Source: Spirosoma oryzicola
GTDB taxonomy: Bacteria; Bacteroidota; Bacteroidia; Cytophagales; Spirosomataceae
Direction: 5' to 3'
Length of the DNA: 64,000 bases
Assembly (NCBI RefSeq): GCF_021233055.1
Contig: NZ_CP089538.1
Coordinates: forward strand, 2,806,501-2,870,500
Shown here in pieces: positions 27,309 through 35,509 of this stretch (within the stretch, counting starts at the first letter, position 1; the number at the start of each line of letters is the position of its first letter). The notes under the pieces are model-generated. The model was not told the DNA's origin, did not search any database, and saw nothing but the letters and a program-made list of their open reading frames with translations. The position numbers and the translations under genes are program-made.

Positions 27309-28922
27309 TTACTGTTGTTTGACAAAACGGGATCTTAGGTGCTTGTTGTCTGAGGTGAGTATATCTATCAAATAGACACCCGCTGTTAGACCTGATACAT
27401 CGACTTTCTGTTGCGGTTTAATAGAGCTGACCATCCGTTGCCCATGAATACTGTATATGGTCATCTCACTAATAGTTTGTCCTGATGATAAGCTAATCGT
27501 CAGTGATTCAGTCGCTGGAATAGGCCATACCGACAAGCTGGCTGACTGTTGATAACCCTCTTGAGAGTTGACTGAAATTATTTTGGAAAAATGCACTTTA
27601 CCGTCGAAATCAACTTGTTTTAGCCGGTAGTAGTTGATTATATCGGGCTTATCAGTATCTACAAAGCTATACTCATTAAGAGTTCTCGCAGTACCTTGTC
27701 CCTTAATGCGGCCAATTGTTTCGTAAACTTTGGCATTACTGCTGCGCTGAATTTCAAAATAATCATTGTTTGTTTCGAATGAGGTTTGCCAAGTAAGTTG
27801 AGTTCCTACCTCATCAATCCATACGCCAGCAAAAGAGACTAAGGTAACCGGCAAAGCCTGATTTACTGTAAAAATGTCGACATTTGCTGGCTGTGAGTAG
27901 GTAGTTGTAACTTGATTATTTTCAGCTAATAATATTTGATTATTCACACGGACGGTAGCTAAATTGCCTTTAACCTTTGGAAGTTGTGAGGCAACCAGCT
28001 GGTTGGTATTTACATCGTATACATCAAGTACGTTTGAATAATCATTTGATTGCGCAGTTAATCCGCCAGCGAAGAAAACTTTATTATCAATGCTCACAGC
28101 TGAAACCTTACTTCTTGCTTGCGAAAGTTGCGCCATCGTCCACTGATTAGTAGATATATCATAGATATCTACGATGTCAGAAATAGGGCTGCCTCCTGCT
28201 AATAAAACTTTATTTCCAACACTAACAGCCACTACCTCTTCCTTAACTCGAGGAATTGTGGAGATTGTCCACTGCCCAGTCGCTATATCATAAATATCCA
28301 GAAGCCCATCACCTGCAAAAAAGACCTTGTTACCTACGCTGGTTGCTCCTAAATTACTACCTTTAAGGCGAGGGAGTTGCGTTACCGACCACTGCTTTGT
28401 AGCTACATCGTAAATATCCACGGCACTGTAGTCAATTAAAACATCTTGTGGGGTGAGAGAAGACCCCCCGGCGAATAAGACTTTTCCCCCAGCACTGACA
28501 GCAGCTATAGAGTGCCTTGCCTGCGAAAGTTGAGCTGTTGTCCATTGATTGGTAGATTCAGTGTATATGTCCACGGTAGCCCATGAATGAGATGGGCCAA
28601 AACCTCTGGTCATACCACCTGCGAAGAATACCAAATCAGATACAGTAGCCGCTGCAATACGAGATCTGGGGATCGAGAGCGTGCTTACGCTCCATTGGTT
28701 CGTAAGAGCGTCATATACGTCAACTCTATCTGTTTGATAAGGAGTGCCATAAGAAGTAGAACTTTGCCCTCCTGCAAATAAAGCTTTACTTCCTACACTA
28801 GAAGCCGCCACTTCAGATCGAGCTTGTGGAAGAAACGTACTTGTCCATTGAGCATGAAGTTGAACGATGAAGAAGTGTTCAAGCAGAACTGTTAGGACAG
28901 AGATAAGGAAAATCTTTTTCAT
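27309..28922 (-). CDS. Kelch-repeat surface protein with T9SS type A sorting domain
   Basis: A 537-residue secreted protein. The signal peptide is residues 1-24 (ends LHAQ). About six kelch repeats (30-345) have the form 'VDIYD--TNQW----L--AR--AA-SVG-KVLFAGG' and should fold as a beta-propeller. A Cytophagales-type linker (ALPVTLVSFAGVW ... FEIQRSSN) precedes the C-terminal sorting domain (about 460-537: SVWPIPATESLTISL, GQRMV, GLTAGVYLIDI). It is the only intact gene within the tRNA island. Kelch propellers bind glycans or proteins; no ligand can be inferred. Confidence 0.85.
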   Translation of the reverse strand: MKKIFLISVLTVLLEHFFIVQLHAQWTSTFLPQARSEVAASSVGSKALFAGGQSSTSYGTPYQTDRVDVYDALTNQWSVSTLSIPRSRIAAATVSDLVFFAGGMTRGFGPSHSWATVDIYTESTNQWTTAQLSQARHSIAAVSAGGKVLFAGGSSLTPQDVLIDYSAVDIYDVATKQWSVTQLPRLKGSNLGATSVGNKVFFAGDGLLDIYDIATGQWTISTIPRVKEEVVAVSVGNKVLLAGGSPISDIVDIYDISTNQWTMAQLSQARSKVSAVSIDNKVFFAGGLTAQSNDYSNVLDVYDVNTNQLVASQLPKVKGNLATVRVNNQILLAENNQVTTTYSQPANVDIFTVNQALPVTLVSFAGVWIDEVGTQLTWQTSFETNNDYFEIQRSSNAKVYETIGRIKGQGTARTLNEYSFVDTDKPDIINYYRLKQVDFDGKVHFSKIISVNSQEGYQQSASLSVWPIPATESLTISLSSGQTISEMTIYSIHGQRMVSSIKPQQKVDVSGLTAGVYLIDILTSDNKHLRSRFVKQQ

Positions 28923-29168
28923 ATTAGACTCGTAGAAAAAAGAATGAATAAATTAAAATTATATCTTAATACATAGAAATAACCAAATAAAGGTTTTTAC
29001 TTTCTTATCTAAGACAAAAATTACCATATTGGGGACATTATAATGAATAGGTAATCTAGTTATCATCTAACATTGGATGAGAACTCGTTACAACGTGTTG
29101 ATATAATACCGCTTTACAGATGCGACCAAACGAGTGGCTCTACTACCCTTCAAAGAAAAGATGTATCA

Positions 29169-29917
29169 TTAGAACAAAGGGTTCTTATTCATATTTGATT
29201 GGAGGACTGGAAACGCGTACCCGTACTTTCTGGTAATCGAACGGATTAGATCAGTGAACCAAGTGGCTGAATTAGGAGCAACATAGATTCGTTCGATCAA
29301 GGTTTTAATATCTACTTTAATCGGCAAACCGTCTTGGATAAGCTCTTAGGAAATGTCAAGGCTAGATATATCAGTTTGATGATAGGGCCATTTCATAACT
29401 ATAGCACGAATCTCCCAATCATGTTCAAAGCTTTTCCGTTTGCGGAGAAATGGACTAAACACGTTAGTGATTCCAACCGCTTCTGAATCATAATCAATGT
29501 ACTTAACCGTTCCTACATTCACCTCGTCTTCACTGATGAAACTGCCTTTTAACCGACTAAACGTAGATTGAATTGCGATACCTTCGTCGCTTTTAAGGTA
29601 AAGCTTCCACATCGCTGCCGATTCGTACTCGTTCTGGTGCCAACAGTTTATAGCCACAAATTTCCGCCATGATTTACTATATCCGCTCAAGTGCTCTTCA
29701 TAAGATTGAATGTCTCGAAGCTGAGAGCCGATAGCGCGTCTATTCGCCAAGTCTATTCGGAAAAAGAGCCCTCGAAAGGATCATCAAACTTATCAGCACG
29801 CGCAAAGAATAGTTCTTGGCTATCAATAAGAGAGACAAACTTAGTAAAGTCTATATAGCGCCAAATTTTAGCGTTTTGGTCCTGTGGCTCGATGAACAAT
29901 TCATGGAGTTTGTACAT
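29169..29917 (-). pseudogene. Broken DUF2971 gene (frameshift plus internal stop)
   Basis: Three pieces on the minus strand together make one DUF2971-type protein. Piece 1 (29917-29753) starts MYKLHELFIEPQDQ and ends FDDPFEGSFSE at a TAG. Piece 2 is in another frame (29750-29346), with NCWHQNEYESAAMWKLY and FLRKRKSFEHDWEIRA, and ends at TAA. Piece 3 continues in the same frame through that TAA (29345-29169): DGLPIKVDIKTLIERIYVAP to KNPLF. The break between 1 and 2 contains a 13-bp tandem duplication (GAATAGAC repeated) next to a T-run. The function of DUF2971 is not established. Confidence 0.8.
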
Positions 29918-29972
29918 GGCTTACATATGAGTCGTATAATGTTGTACCTATCGGTGTACCTACGAACGAAAA

Positions 29973-30000
29973 AAGCACTTACTCTTGATTGTAAGTGCTT
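29973..30000 (-). terminator. Terminator of tRNA-Leu
   Basis: A 10-bp perfect stem (29973-29982 with 29991-30000) with an 8-nt loop is followed on the minus strand by TTTTTTCG. It lies inside the island and so would have arrived with it, replacing the tRNA's original terminator at 26427. Confidence 0.85.
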
Positions 30001-30017
30001 CATATTGAATCGTTTAT

Positions 30018-30039
30018 GTGACCACGGGGAGACTCGAAC
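30018..30039 (-). repeat. att site: current 3' end of tRNA-Leu
   Basis: The partner of 26474-26495, differing only at 30021 (A against G). It includes the T-loop and 3' acceptor of the functional tRNA gene and marks the right edge of the island. Confidence 0.8.
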
Positions 30040-30100
30040 TCCCATGCCTTGCAGCACCACCCCCTCAAGATGGCGTGTCTACCAGTTTCACCACGTGGCC
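30019..30100 (-). tRNA. tRNA-Leu (anticodon GAG)
   Basis: The minus strand folds as a type II tRNA: acceptor GGCCACG with CGTGGTC (one G-U), D-arm GTGAAACTGGTAGACAC, anticodon stem CCATC with GGTGG enclosing TTGAGGG (anticodon GAG), a long variable arm, and T-arm GGGAG-TTCGAGT-CTCCC. CCA is not fully encoded. It has its own promoter and terminator. Confidence 0.95.
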
Positions 30101-30118
30101 ATTTCCTGATTGCGGGTG

Positions 30119-30150
30119 CAAACATAGGCTTTTTATTCTGTCAATGCAAA
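30119..30150 (-). promoter_or_regulatory. Promoter of tRNA-Leu
   Basis: On the minus strand TTTG (30147-30150), a 20-nt spacer and TATGTTTG (30119-30126) match the Bacteroidota consensus exactly. The tRNA 5' end lies about 20 bp downstream of the -7 element. Confidence 0.75.
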
Positions 30151-30251
30151 TAAGGGCGTTTTTCTTTTCATTTTTTAGTGAAAAAGCTCCCAAAAATGAC
30201 CCAAAATTTGTAATTTTATCGTTCTTAATAACGATCAATAGTTTAACTAGT

Positions 30252-30665
30252 ATGGCACTGGAATTAGTAGGGAAGCTCGTAAAAGTATTGCCAGAAGTGA
30301 CGGGGCAGGGCAAAAATGGGGCATGGAACAAACAAGAGTTTGTTATCGAAACTCTTGATAGTCAATATCCTAAAAAAGTGTGTCTGACGGCCTGGGGCGA
30401 GAAAGCAAACGATCTAAAGCAATTCGCGGATGGCGATACGCTGAAAGCAACGTTTAGCGCCGAATCACGGGAGTACAACGATCGGTGGTATACCGAGCTG
30501 CGCGCTTTTCGTATCGAACTAGCTGAAGGAGGAGGAGAGAGCGGTTATTCGGCTCCATCGCGTCCGGCACAGGCACAACCGGCTCGTCCTGCGGGGCAAA
30601 GTCAACCGGCTGCTATGCCGTTCAATACGACCTTTGACGATGAAAGTAACGATCTGCCTTTCTAA
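30252..30665 (+). CDS. DUF3127 domain protein with SSB-like acidic tail
   Basis: A 137-residue protein. The ATG at 30252 is chosen because the open frame back to 30018 crosses the tRNA gene. Residues 1-90 form the DUF3127 domain, probably an OB-fold (ELVGKLVKVLPEVTG, NKQEFVIET, KVCLTAWGEKA). An Ala/Pro/Gln-rich linker follows, and the end FDDESNDLPF looks like the protein-docking tip of single-stranded-DNA-binding proteins. The presence of these parts is seen; DNA binding is inferred. A strong terminator follows. Confidence 0.8.
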   Translation: MALELVGKLVKVLPEVTGQGKNGAWNKQEFVIETLDSQYPKKVCLTAWGEKANDLKQFADGDTLKATFSAESREYNDRWYTELRAFRIELAEGGGESGYSAPSRPAQAQPARPAGQSQPAAMPFNTTFDDESNDLPF

Positions 30666-30679
30666 GGCTTTATAGATTA

Positions 30680-30720
30680 AAAAGAAAAGAGGAAGTTGAT
30701 ACAACTTCCTCTTTTCTTTT
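30680..30720. terminator. Bidirectional terminator between DUF3127 gene and tRNA-Lys
   Basis: A 19-bp perfect stem (30680-30698 with 30702-30720) with a 3-nt loop has A/T-rich ends that give U-tracts both ways. It serves the plus-strand gene and the minus-strand tRNA-Lys. Confidence 0.9.
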
Positions 30721-30722
30721 GG

Positions 30723-30795
30723 TGATTCGGCTGGGATTCGAACCCAGGACCCATACATTAAAAGTGTATTGCTCTACCAGCTGAGCTACCAAATC
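30723..30795 (-). tRNA. tRNA-Lys (anticodon TTT)
   Basis: The minus strand folds as a standard tRNA: acceptor GATTTGG with CCGAATC, D-arm GCTCAGCTGGTAGAGC, anticodon loop CTTTTAA between ATACA and TGTAT, and T-arm CTGGG-TTCGAAT-CCCAG. Length is 73 nt including the discriminator A. Confidence 0.96.
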
Positions 30796-30843
30796 ATAAA
30801 TGGTGGGCGCTTATGATAACAGGTGTGTTTCTCAAATGCAGTG

Positions 30844-30874
30844 CAAAATTATAGCCTTATTTAATTCAATGCAA
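30844..30874 (-). promoter_or_regulatory. Candidate promoter of tRNA-Lys
   Basis: On the minus strand TAATTTTG (30844-30851) is an exact -7 element and TTG (30872-30874) lies 20 nt upstream. It overlaps the start of the divergent plus-strand gene at 30869. Confidence 0.45.
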
Positions 30875-31594
30875 GCCTTTCTCCTTAAAATAAGCCTATT
30901 TTTTTGCCTGACGCTTGCATGGCTGCCAGGAAAAGCATCTCAGGCAGATACGATTCGTCGGGCCGATTCGTTGTTTGCCGCTGGTGCTCAAGAGGATGCA
31001 GCCAAACTTTATGAGACGGCCATTGCTGAGGGGCATTCTGCCACGGATGGCATGTTGCTTAAACTGGCCAGCGCTTATGAGCGTCAGAATGACGTGCCGC
31101 GATTGCTTTATTTTTTGCAGGTTTATTTCGACCGTCATCCCGACGATGCCGTACTGCATCGAATGAACGAAGTGGCTCGTTCGAACAACCTCAACGGCTA
31201 CGAAACCGACGATCTGAATTACTTCTACTTGTTTTATAAAAAGTACGGGATTTATTTTCTGCTTTTTCTACTGATTCCGGCGGGGTACGCCTTCGGGGTA
31301 ATCAGCGTAAAGCTGATTCGAAAAGAGCCAATCGCCGTTCGTCAGAAATGGGTACTGTTTCTTTATCTGATTGGGCTGTTGCTCTTTGTGAATCTGCCGG
31401 AGGGCGTTCAATCAGGTATCATAAGCCATGACCGCGTATTACTGCGAACAAACCCATCCGCTGCCGCGCCCGTTGCCGAGATTATAGGGCGCGGTAATAA
31501 AGTAAACATCATTGGCAGTGAGGATATTTACCTGCGCGTGTTCTGGCACAACGAGCTTTATTACATCCGGCGGGACAATGTATGGGTGATCTAA
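30869..31594 (+). CDS. Membrane protein with TPR-like N-terminus and SH3-like C-terminus
   Basis: A 241-residue product using the ATG at 30869, which gives a clean signal peptide (FLLKISLFFCLTLAWLPGKAS). Residues 28-110 resemble tetratricopeptide helices (RRADSLFAAGAQEDAAKLYETAIAEG). Two membrane helices (about 127-150 and 165-182) follow, then a beta-rich end (HDRVLLRTNPSAAAPVAEIIG ... YIRRDNVWVI) like a bacterial SH3 domain. The layout matches the tail end of BatE-like Bacteroidota proteins, but no bat genes are adjacent. An alternative start is 30836. Confidence 0.7.
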   Translation: MQAFLLKISLFFCLTLAWLPGKASQADTIRRADSLFAAGAQEDAAKLYETAIAEGHSATDGMLLKLASAYERQNDVPRLLYFLQVYFDRHPDDAVLHRMNEVARSNNLNGYETDDLNYFYLFYKKYGIYFLLFLLIPAGYAFGVISVKLIRKEPIAVRQKWVLFLYLIGLLLFVNLPEGVQSGIISHDRVLLRTNPSAAAPVAEIIGRGNKVNIIGSEDIYLRVFWHNELYYIRRDNVWVI

Positions 31595-31667
31595 TGGCCA
31601 CCATGCTGGTAGGTTATCTTCGATTTTGAATCATTTGCTGTCCGTACGAATTAAGTGAAAACCGTCC

Positions 31668-33899
31668 TTATCGGAGCAGCGTCACGGGGCCTTTAAACGT
31701 TCGGGTAGAGGTTTGAATAAGGTAGTAGTAAGTGCCTATCGGGTCATTCGTGCCATACCAGCGAAATTTAGGATCGGTAGACGTAAATACACTTTTGCCG
31801 TAACGATTTGAAATGTCGACCGATTTAAACTGCTCGGCGCACGAATTTTCCGGTAGATCACTAACGCCAAAATAATCATTGATACCGTCACCGTTTGGCG
31901 TAAAGACGTTGGGTACTTTGATATCCGCTACGACCGATGGGTCTTTGACGAGAAACGTTACGGTGGTCGTGTCCGTATGATTGGGCTGGCACGATCGGTC
32001 ATCGGCAATAAAATCAATGACGAAGGTAGCTTCTGTCCTGCCAGCCATTAGCTCACAGGTCGGTTTCCAGTCGAATGGGGACTGAAGAGCCGCCTGACCC
32101 GTTTTGTCCGTAAAGTTCATGCCTGAAACCTTGTAATTAAAGCCGCGTCCGACGGCTGTTAACCGAATGGTATCCCGGTCGGCGTCATCCCCAATGACGG
32201 TAAACGTGCTGCCCGCCGACTCTTTCGAACCAACCGTTAGCTCAACAACGGGCTGGGCTAAGGTTGTCCGAACGGTTGGCGGCTGGCTAGGCAAGCCCAT
32301 AGCGGACAGGTTGACCGTAACCGTATCACGCAGATTTCCGTTACAGCGCGTATCTGTGACAATGAAATCAACGATGTACTCGGCTCGCGTGGCATCGGTG
32401 CAGGTTGGTTTCCAGGTAAACGGTTGCGCTACTTTGCCGATTCCCGTTGCCGACCCGAAGCTCATACCAGCCTGCGCCAGTGTAAAGCCGCGCCCGACAG
32501 CCTGAATCGTGATGTTATCGTTGTCAATGTCGTTGCCAAAAGCGGTAAAGCTCAAGGAGGTGCCGACGGTTACTGTACTCTTATTGTTCAGCAGGTTCGT
32601 ACTGGCGAGTGGTTTGTTGTTGGGCGACGGAACGATATTCAGACGAATGCTGATCGTGTCGCTAAGGCCCTGTGGACAACCTTCGTCCGTGGCTCGAATC
32701 AGGAGTGTAAAAGGCTGACCATTGCCGACGCACCGGCCAAAGCAAAATTTAGTGCGGAGGGTGTCGCGGGTAGATCGGGTAAACAGGTCGCCGGGAGCCA
32801 ATGTCAGGCCGGGTAACGAACCGCTCATGTTGATGATCCGAATGCGCTGGTTCGGGTTCGGGTCCGTGACATACAGGTCGAGACAGTTGGTGTCTTTTTC
32901 GGCAATTGTCAGCACGGTCCCCTGGGTATAAAACGAGGCCTGCCCTTCGGGACGGAACAGTAATTTGGGCGGATCATTTTTTTGGCAATCGACAACCAAT
33001 ATCTGATAGTCGCGCCGGACGCGCCCGATTCGAACGCCTTTGCGGTATTCGTCCACCTGAACCGAAAACACGTGCAAGCCGGTACGGTTGGGTGTTACAG
33101 TCAATAATCCAGAGCGGGCGTTAACCCGAAGCGGTTGAGAGCCCGGAATTTCATTCGCTTCTGAAACGCCCGAAATCCACGAAACGGGTGTATAGGGCGC
33201 GGGAAAGAAAATGGGAAAGTTTGCTGCGGAGTAGCCGGGGTTCGGAACATTTCGGGTGCTGTGACCATTGTAGGGCGTTACCAGTGCATACGTCAGACTA
33301 TCACCGTCGGCATCCTTGGCGCTGAAGTCAAGGGTAAAGGGCTGATTGATACACGCATAATCACCTCTGGGAATCGTAAAAACGGGGGATGAATTCCTGA
33401 CCGATAGAGCCGGAAATTCCAGGTAAAAGGTAGAACCCGCGTTGGCGGGGTTTTGAATATTAACAATGGTGCTGTTGCGGCAACAGCGCTCCCAGGACAG
33501 GTAATAGCCACCCGGATCGTTGAAAACGTTGGGATCAAGATTGATATCCTGGCTATGACGAATAAGCCGGGTGCGCAGATTGGCTATCTGGCAGGAGTTG
33601 TTGGTATAAGCCACGTACTCGCTACTGATGCGACGGAGGGAAACAAACCCAATAAGTTCATCGGTTCGTTTCGAAAAGACGCCTACGGACACAAAACCGT
33701 CGTCGGCTCCTGAGTCGCCGTTTACGTCGTCGAAGTACAAATTCAGAACAACACGGTGAGAAAAGGCGCTCTGGGGCCCTAGATAGCGAAGTTCCAGTTC
33801 TCCACCAACGATATGCGTAGCGCGCACAACTCCACTGATAATCAGCAACACACTGATTAAGCCCACCATCAAAAAGCGTCTACGGTAAAGATGCACCAT
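31668..33899 (-). CDS. Large secreted protein with gliding motility-associated C-terminal domain (T9SS type B)
   Basis: A 743-residue surface protein. The ATG at 33899 is preferred to an in-frame GTG at 33911. The leader runs to VVRATHIVGGELE. Two or more similar PKD/cadherin-like segments of about 100 residues appear (NDIDNDNITIQAVGRGFT and DDADRDTIRLTAVGRGFN), each followed by an 'FxWKPTC' block. The C-terminal approximately 90 residues (VPNVFTPNGDGINDYF ... DPIGTYYYLIQT) are the CHU_C/type B sorting domain. It is probably an adhesin exported by T9SS. Only 70 bp separate its start from divergent rlmD. Confidence 0.87.
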   Translation of the reverse strand: MVHLYRRRFLMVGLISVLLIISGVVRATHIVGGELELRYLGPQSAFSHRVVLNLYFDDVNGDSGADDGFVSVGVFSKRTDELIGFVSLRRISSEYVAYTNNSCQIANLRTRLIRHSQDINLDPNVFNDPGGYYLSWERCCRNSTIVNIQNPANAGSTFYLEFPALSVRNSSPVFTIPRGDYACINQPFTLDFSAKDADGDSLTYALVTPYNGHSTRNVPNPGYSAANFPIFFPAPYTPVSWISGVSEANEIPGSQPLRVNARSGLLTVTPNRTGLHVFSVQVDEYRKGVRIGRVRRDYQILVVDCQKNDPPKLLFRPEGQASFYTQGTVLTIAEKDTNCLDLYVTDPNPNQRIRIINMSGSLPGLTLAPGDLFTRSTRDTLRTKFCFGRCVGNGQPFTLLIRATDEGCPQGLSDTISIRLNIVPSPNNKPLASTNLLNNKSTVTVGTSLSFTAFGNDIDNDNITIQAVGRGFTLAQAGMSFGSATGIGKVAQPFTWKPTCTDATRAEYIVDFIVTDTRCNGNLRDTVTVNLSAMGLPSQPPTVRTTLAQPVVELTVGSKESAGSTFTVIGDDADRDTIRLTAVGRGFNYKVSGMNFTDKTGQAALQSPFDWKPTCELMAGRTEATFVIDFIADDRSCQPNHTDTTTVTFLVKDPSVVADIKVPNVFTPNGDGINDYFGVSDLPENSCAEQFKSVDISNRYGKSVFTSTDPKFRWYGTNDPIGTYYYLIQTSTRTFKGPVTLLR

Positions 33900-33969
33900 A
33901 AAGGAATACACGGGTTTAGTAAGATCGTCCGGAAACGGATGCTTAAATTAGCAGTTTTTTAGGATACTT

Positions 33970-35430
33970 ATGCGTAGAAGGAGTCATAAAGCCCCCGAAC
34001 GGTTGTACGCAGTTTCGGTTGATGCTGTGGCAGCGGAGGGGAAGTGTATTGTACGGACTGAAGACGGCGTTATTTTTGTCGATAACCCAACCGGAGGACC
34101 CGGTGTTGCACCCGGCGATGTGGTTGACCTGCGGGTTACGAACCGGAAAAAGCAATACCGTGAAGCTGTTGCTGAACACATCCACGAATTGTCGCCGGTG
34201 CGAACAGAGCCGTTTTGCGAACATTTCGGCACCTGTGGCGGCTGTAAATGGCAGCACATTCGTTACGATGAACAGTTGCGGTTCAAACATCAGCAGGTTG
34301 TCGATCATCTGACGCGGATCGGCAAAGTGCCACTGCCTGATATCCGGGCTATTCTGGCGGCCCATCCAACGCAGTATTACCGCAATAAACTCGAATTTAC
34401 CTGCGCCGAAGGACGCTGGCTAACGCAGGCCGAAGTAGGGACCACCGAGACGATTGACCCGAGAGCCGTTGGCTTTCACGTGCCGGGTCGTTTCGATAAA
34501 GTGTTGCCCATCAGGCATTGTTACCTTCAGCCTGATCCGTCCAACGCGATTCGACTGGCTGTTGCGAATTATGCGTTCGAAAATGAACTGAGTTTGTACA
34601 ATTTAAAAGTACATACGGGTTTTTTGCGGACGCTGATCATCCGAACGGCAGAGTCGTCGGGGCAGTTGATGGTGACGGTTCAAGTGGCGCAGGACAAGCC
34701 CGAGACGCTGGCCGGCTTACTGAATTTTCTGCAAACAACCTTCCCGCAGATCACGTCGCTGAATTACATCATCAACACAAAGAAAAACGATAGCTATCAG
34801 GATCAGGAAGTAATCAACTGGTCGGGCAAGCCGTACATCGAAGAACGGATGGATGCCGGGAGTGGTCTCGGCGGTGAGTCGCAGACGCTTACGTTTCGGG
34901 TTGGTCCCAAGTCGTTTTACCAAACCAACGCTCAGCAGGCTTTCACCCTTTACAAAGTCGCGCGTGACTGGGCTAGGTTGACGGGTAAGGAACGGGTGTA
35001 TGACCTGTACACCGGTACGGGGACAATTGCGTTGTTTGTTGCCCGGATGGCGCAGCATGTCGTCGGCGTGGAATACGTTGAAGCGTCGGTGGCCGATGCG
35101 CGGGTCAATGCGCAGGTAAATGGCATCACGAACACCACCTTTGTGGCGGGCGATATGCGTGACATTCTAACCGATGGGTTCTTCGATCAGCATGGCCGTC
35201 CCGACGTGGTCATCACCGATCCGCCACGGGCTGGAATGGATGAAGCCGTAACGCGTCAATTGCTTAAAGCGGCTCCCGAACGCATCGTGTACGTAAGCTG
35301 TAACACGGCTACGCAAGCCCGCGATTTAGGCATTCTGGACGAAGGCTATCGGGTCGCCGATGTTCAACCGGTGGATATGTTTCCTCATACTCACCACGTA
35401 GAAAATATCGCCCTGCTGGTGAAAAAGTAA
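33970..35430 (+). CDS. rlmD: 23S rRNA (uracil-1939-C5)-methyltransferase
   Basis: A 486-residue SAM-dependent RNA methyltransferase. A TRAM domain occupies about residues 10-75. Cys83, Cys89, Cys92 (CEHFGTCGGC) and the Cys of PIRHCYLQP (about 178) would bind a 4Fe-4S cluster. YDLYTGTGTIALF (about 338-350) is the SAM site, and VSCNTATQARDL (about 439-450) holds the catalytic Cys. DPPRAGM lies about 18 residues before it. The RlmD, RlmC and TrmA-like subgroups are hard to separate by eye; the cluster and TRAM favour RlmD. Confidence 0.9.
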   Translation: MRRRSHKAPERLYAVSVDAVAAEGKCIVRTEDGVIFVDNPTGGPGVAPGDVVDLRVTNRKKQYREAVAEHIHELSPVRTEPFCEHFGTCGGCKWQHIRYDEQLRFKHQQVVDHLTRIGKVPLPDIRAILAAHPTQYYRNKLEFTCAEGRWLTQAEVGTTETIDPRAVGFHVPGRFDKVLPIRHCYLQPDPSNAIRLAVANYAFENELSLYNLKVHTGFLRTLIIRTAESSGQLMVTVQVAQDKPETLAGLLNFLQTTFPQITSLNYIINTKKNDSYQDQEVINWSGKPYIEERMDAGSGLGGESQTLTFRVGPKSFYQTNAQQAFTLYKVARDWARLTGKERVYDLYTGTGTIALFVARMAQHVVGVEYVEASVADARVNAQVNGITNTTFVAGDMRDILTDGFFDQHGRPDVVITDPPRAGMDEAVTRQLLKAAPERIVYVSCNTATQARDLGILDEGYRVADVQPVDMFPHTHHVENIALLVKK

Positions 35431-35506
35431 CGGGAACCTCTGGTCCGCATCAGAAGCACATGTTTACTTTTCAGTGCTACTTCGATGCGGACCGACAGTT
35501 CCCGTT
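35429..35506. terminator. Long hairpin between rlmD and dnaB
   Basis: Three nested pairings, 35429-35437 with 35498-35506, 35442-35451 with 35484-35493 and 35455-35459 with 35474-35478, make one extended imperfect hairpin between convergent genes. Confidence 0.7.
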
Positions 35507-35509
35507 CCG

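Larger units (their letters stand above)
26478..30039. mobile_element. Small genomic island integrated in tRNA-Leu 3' end
   Basis: This 3.5-kb segment is bounded by direct repeats of the tRNA-Leu 3' end (26478-26495 and 30022-30039), the classic footprint of tyrosine-recombinase integration. The interior is visibly AT-richer than the flanks. Contents: a non-coding part with several hairpins, an intact kelch/T9SS gene, and a broken DUF2971 gene. No integrase could be recognised, so the element is probably a decayed remnant or was mobilised by an enzyme encoded elsewhere. Confidence 0.65.

Noticed and set aside
29851..30060. 69-residue minus-strand frame ending in the tRNA-Leu region
   Set aside because: It reads through tRNA-Leu and is out of frame with the DUF2971 remnant, which explains the same DNA better.
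30018..30251. Upstream extension of the DUF3127 frame
   Set aside because: The extension translates through the tRNA-Leu gene. The ATG at 30252 opens the conserved domain.
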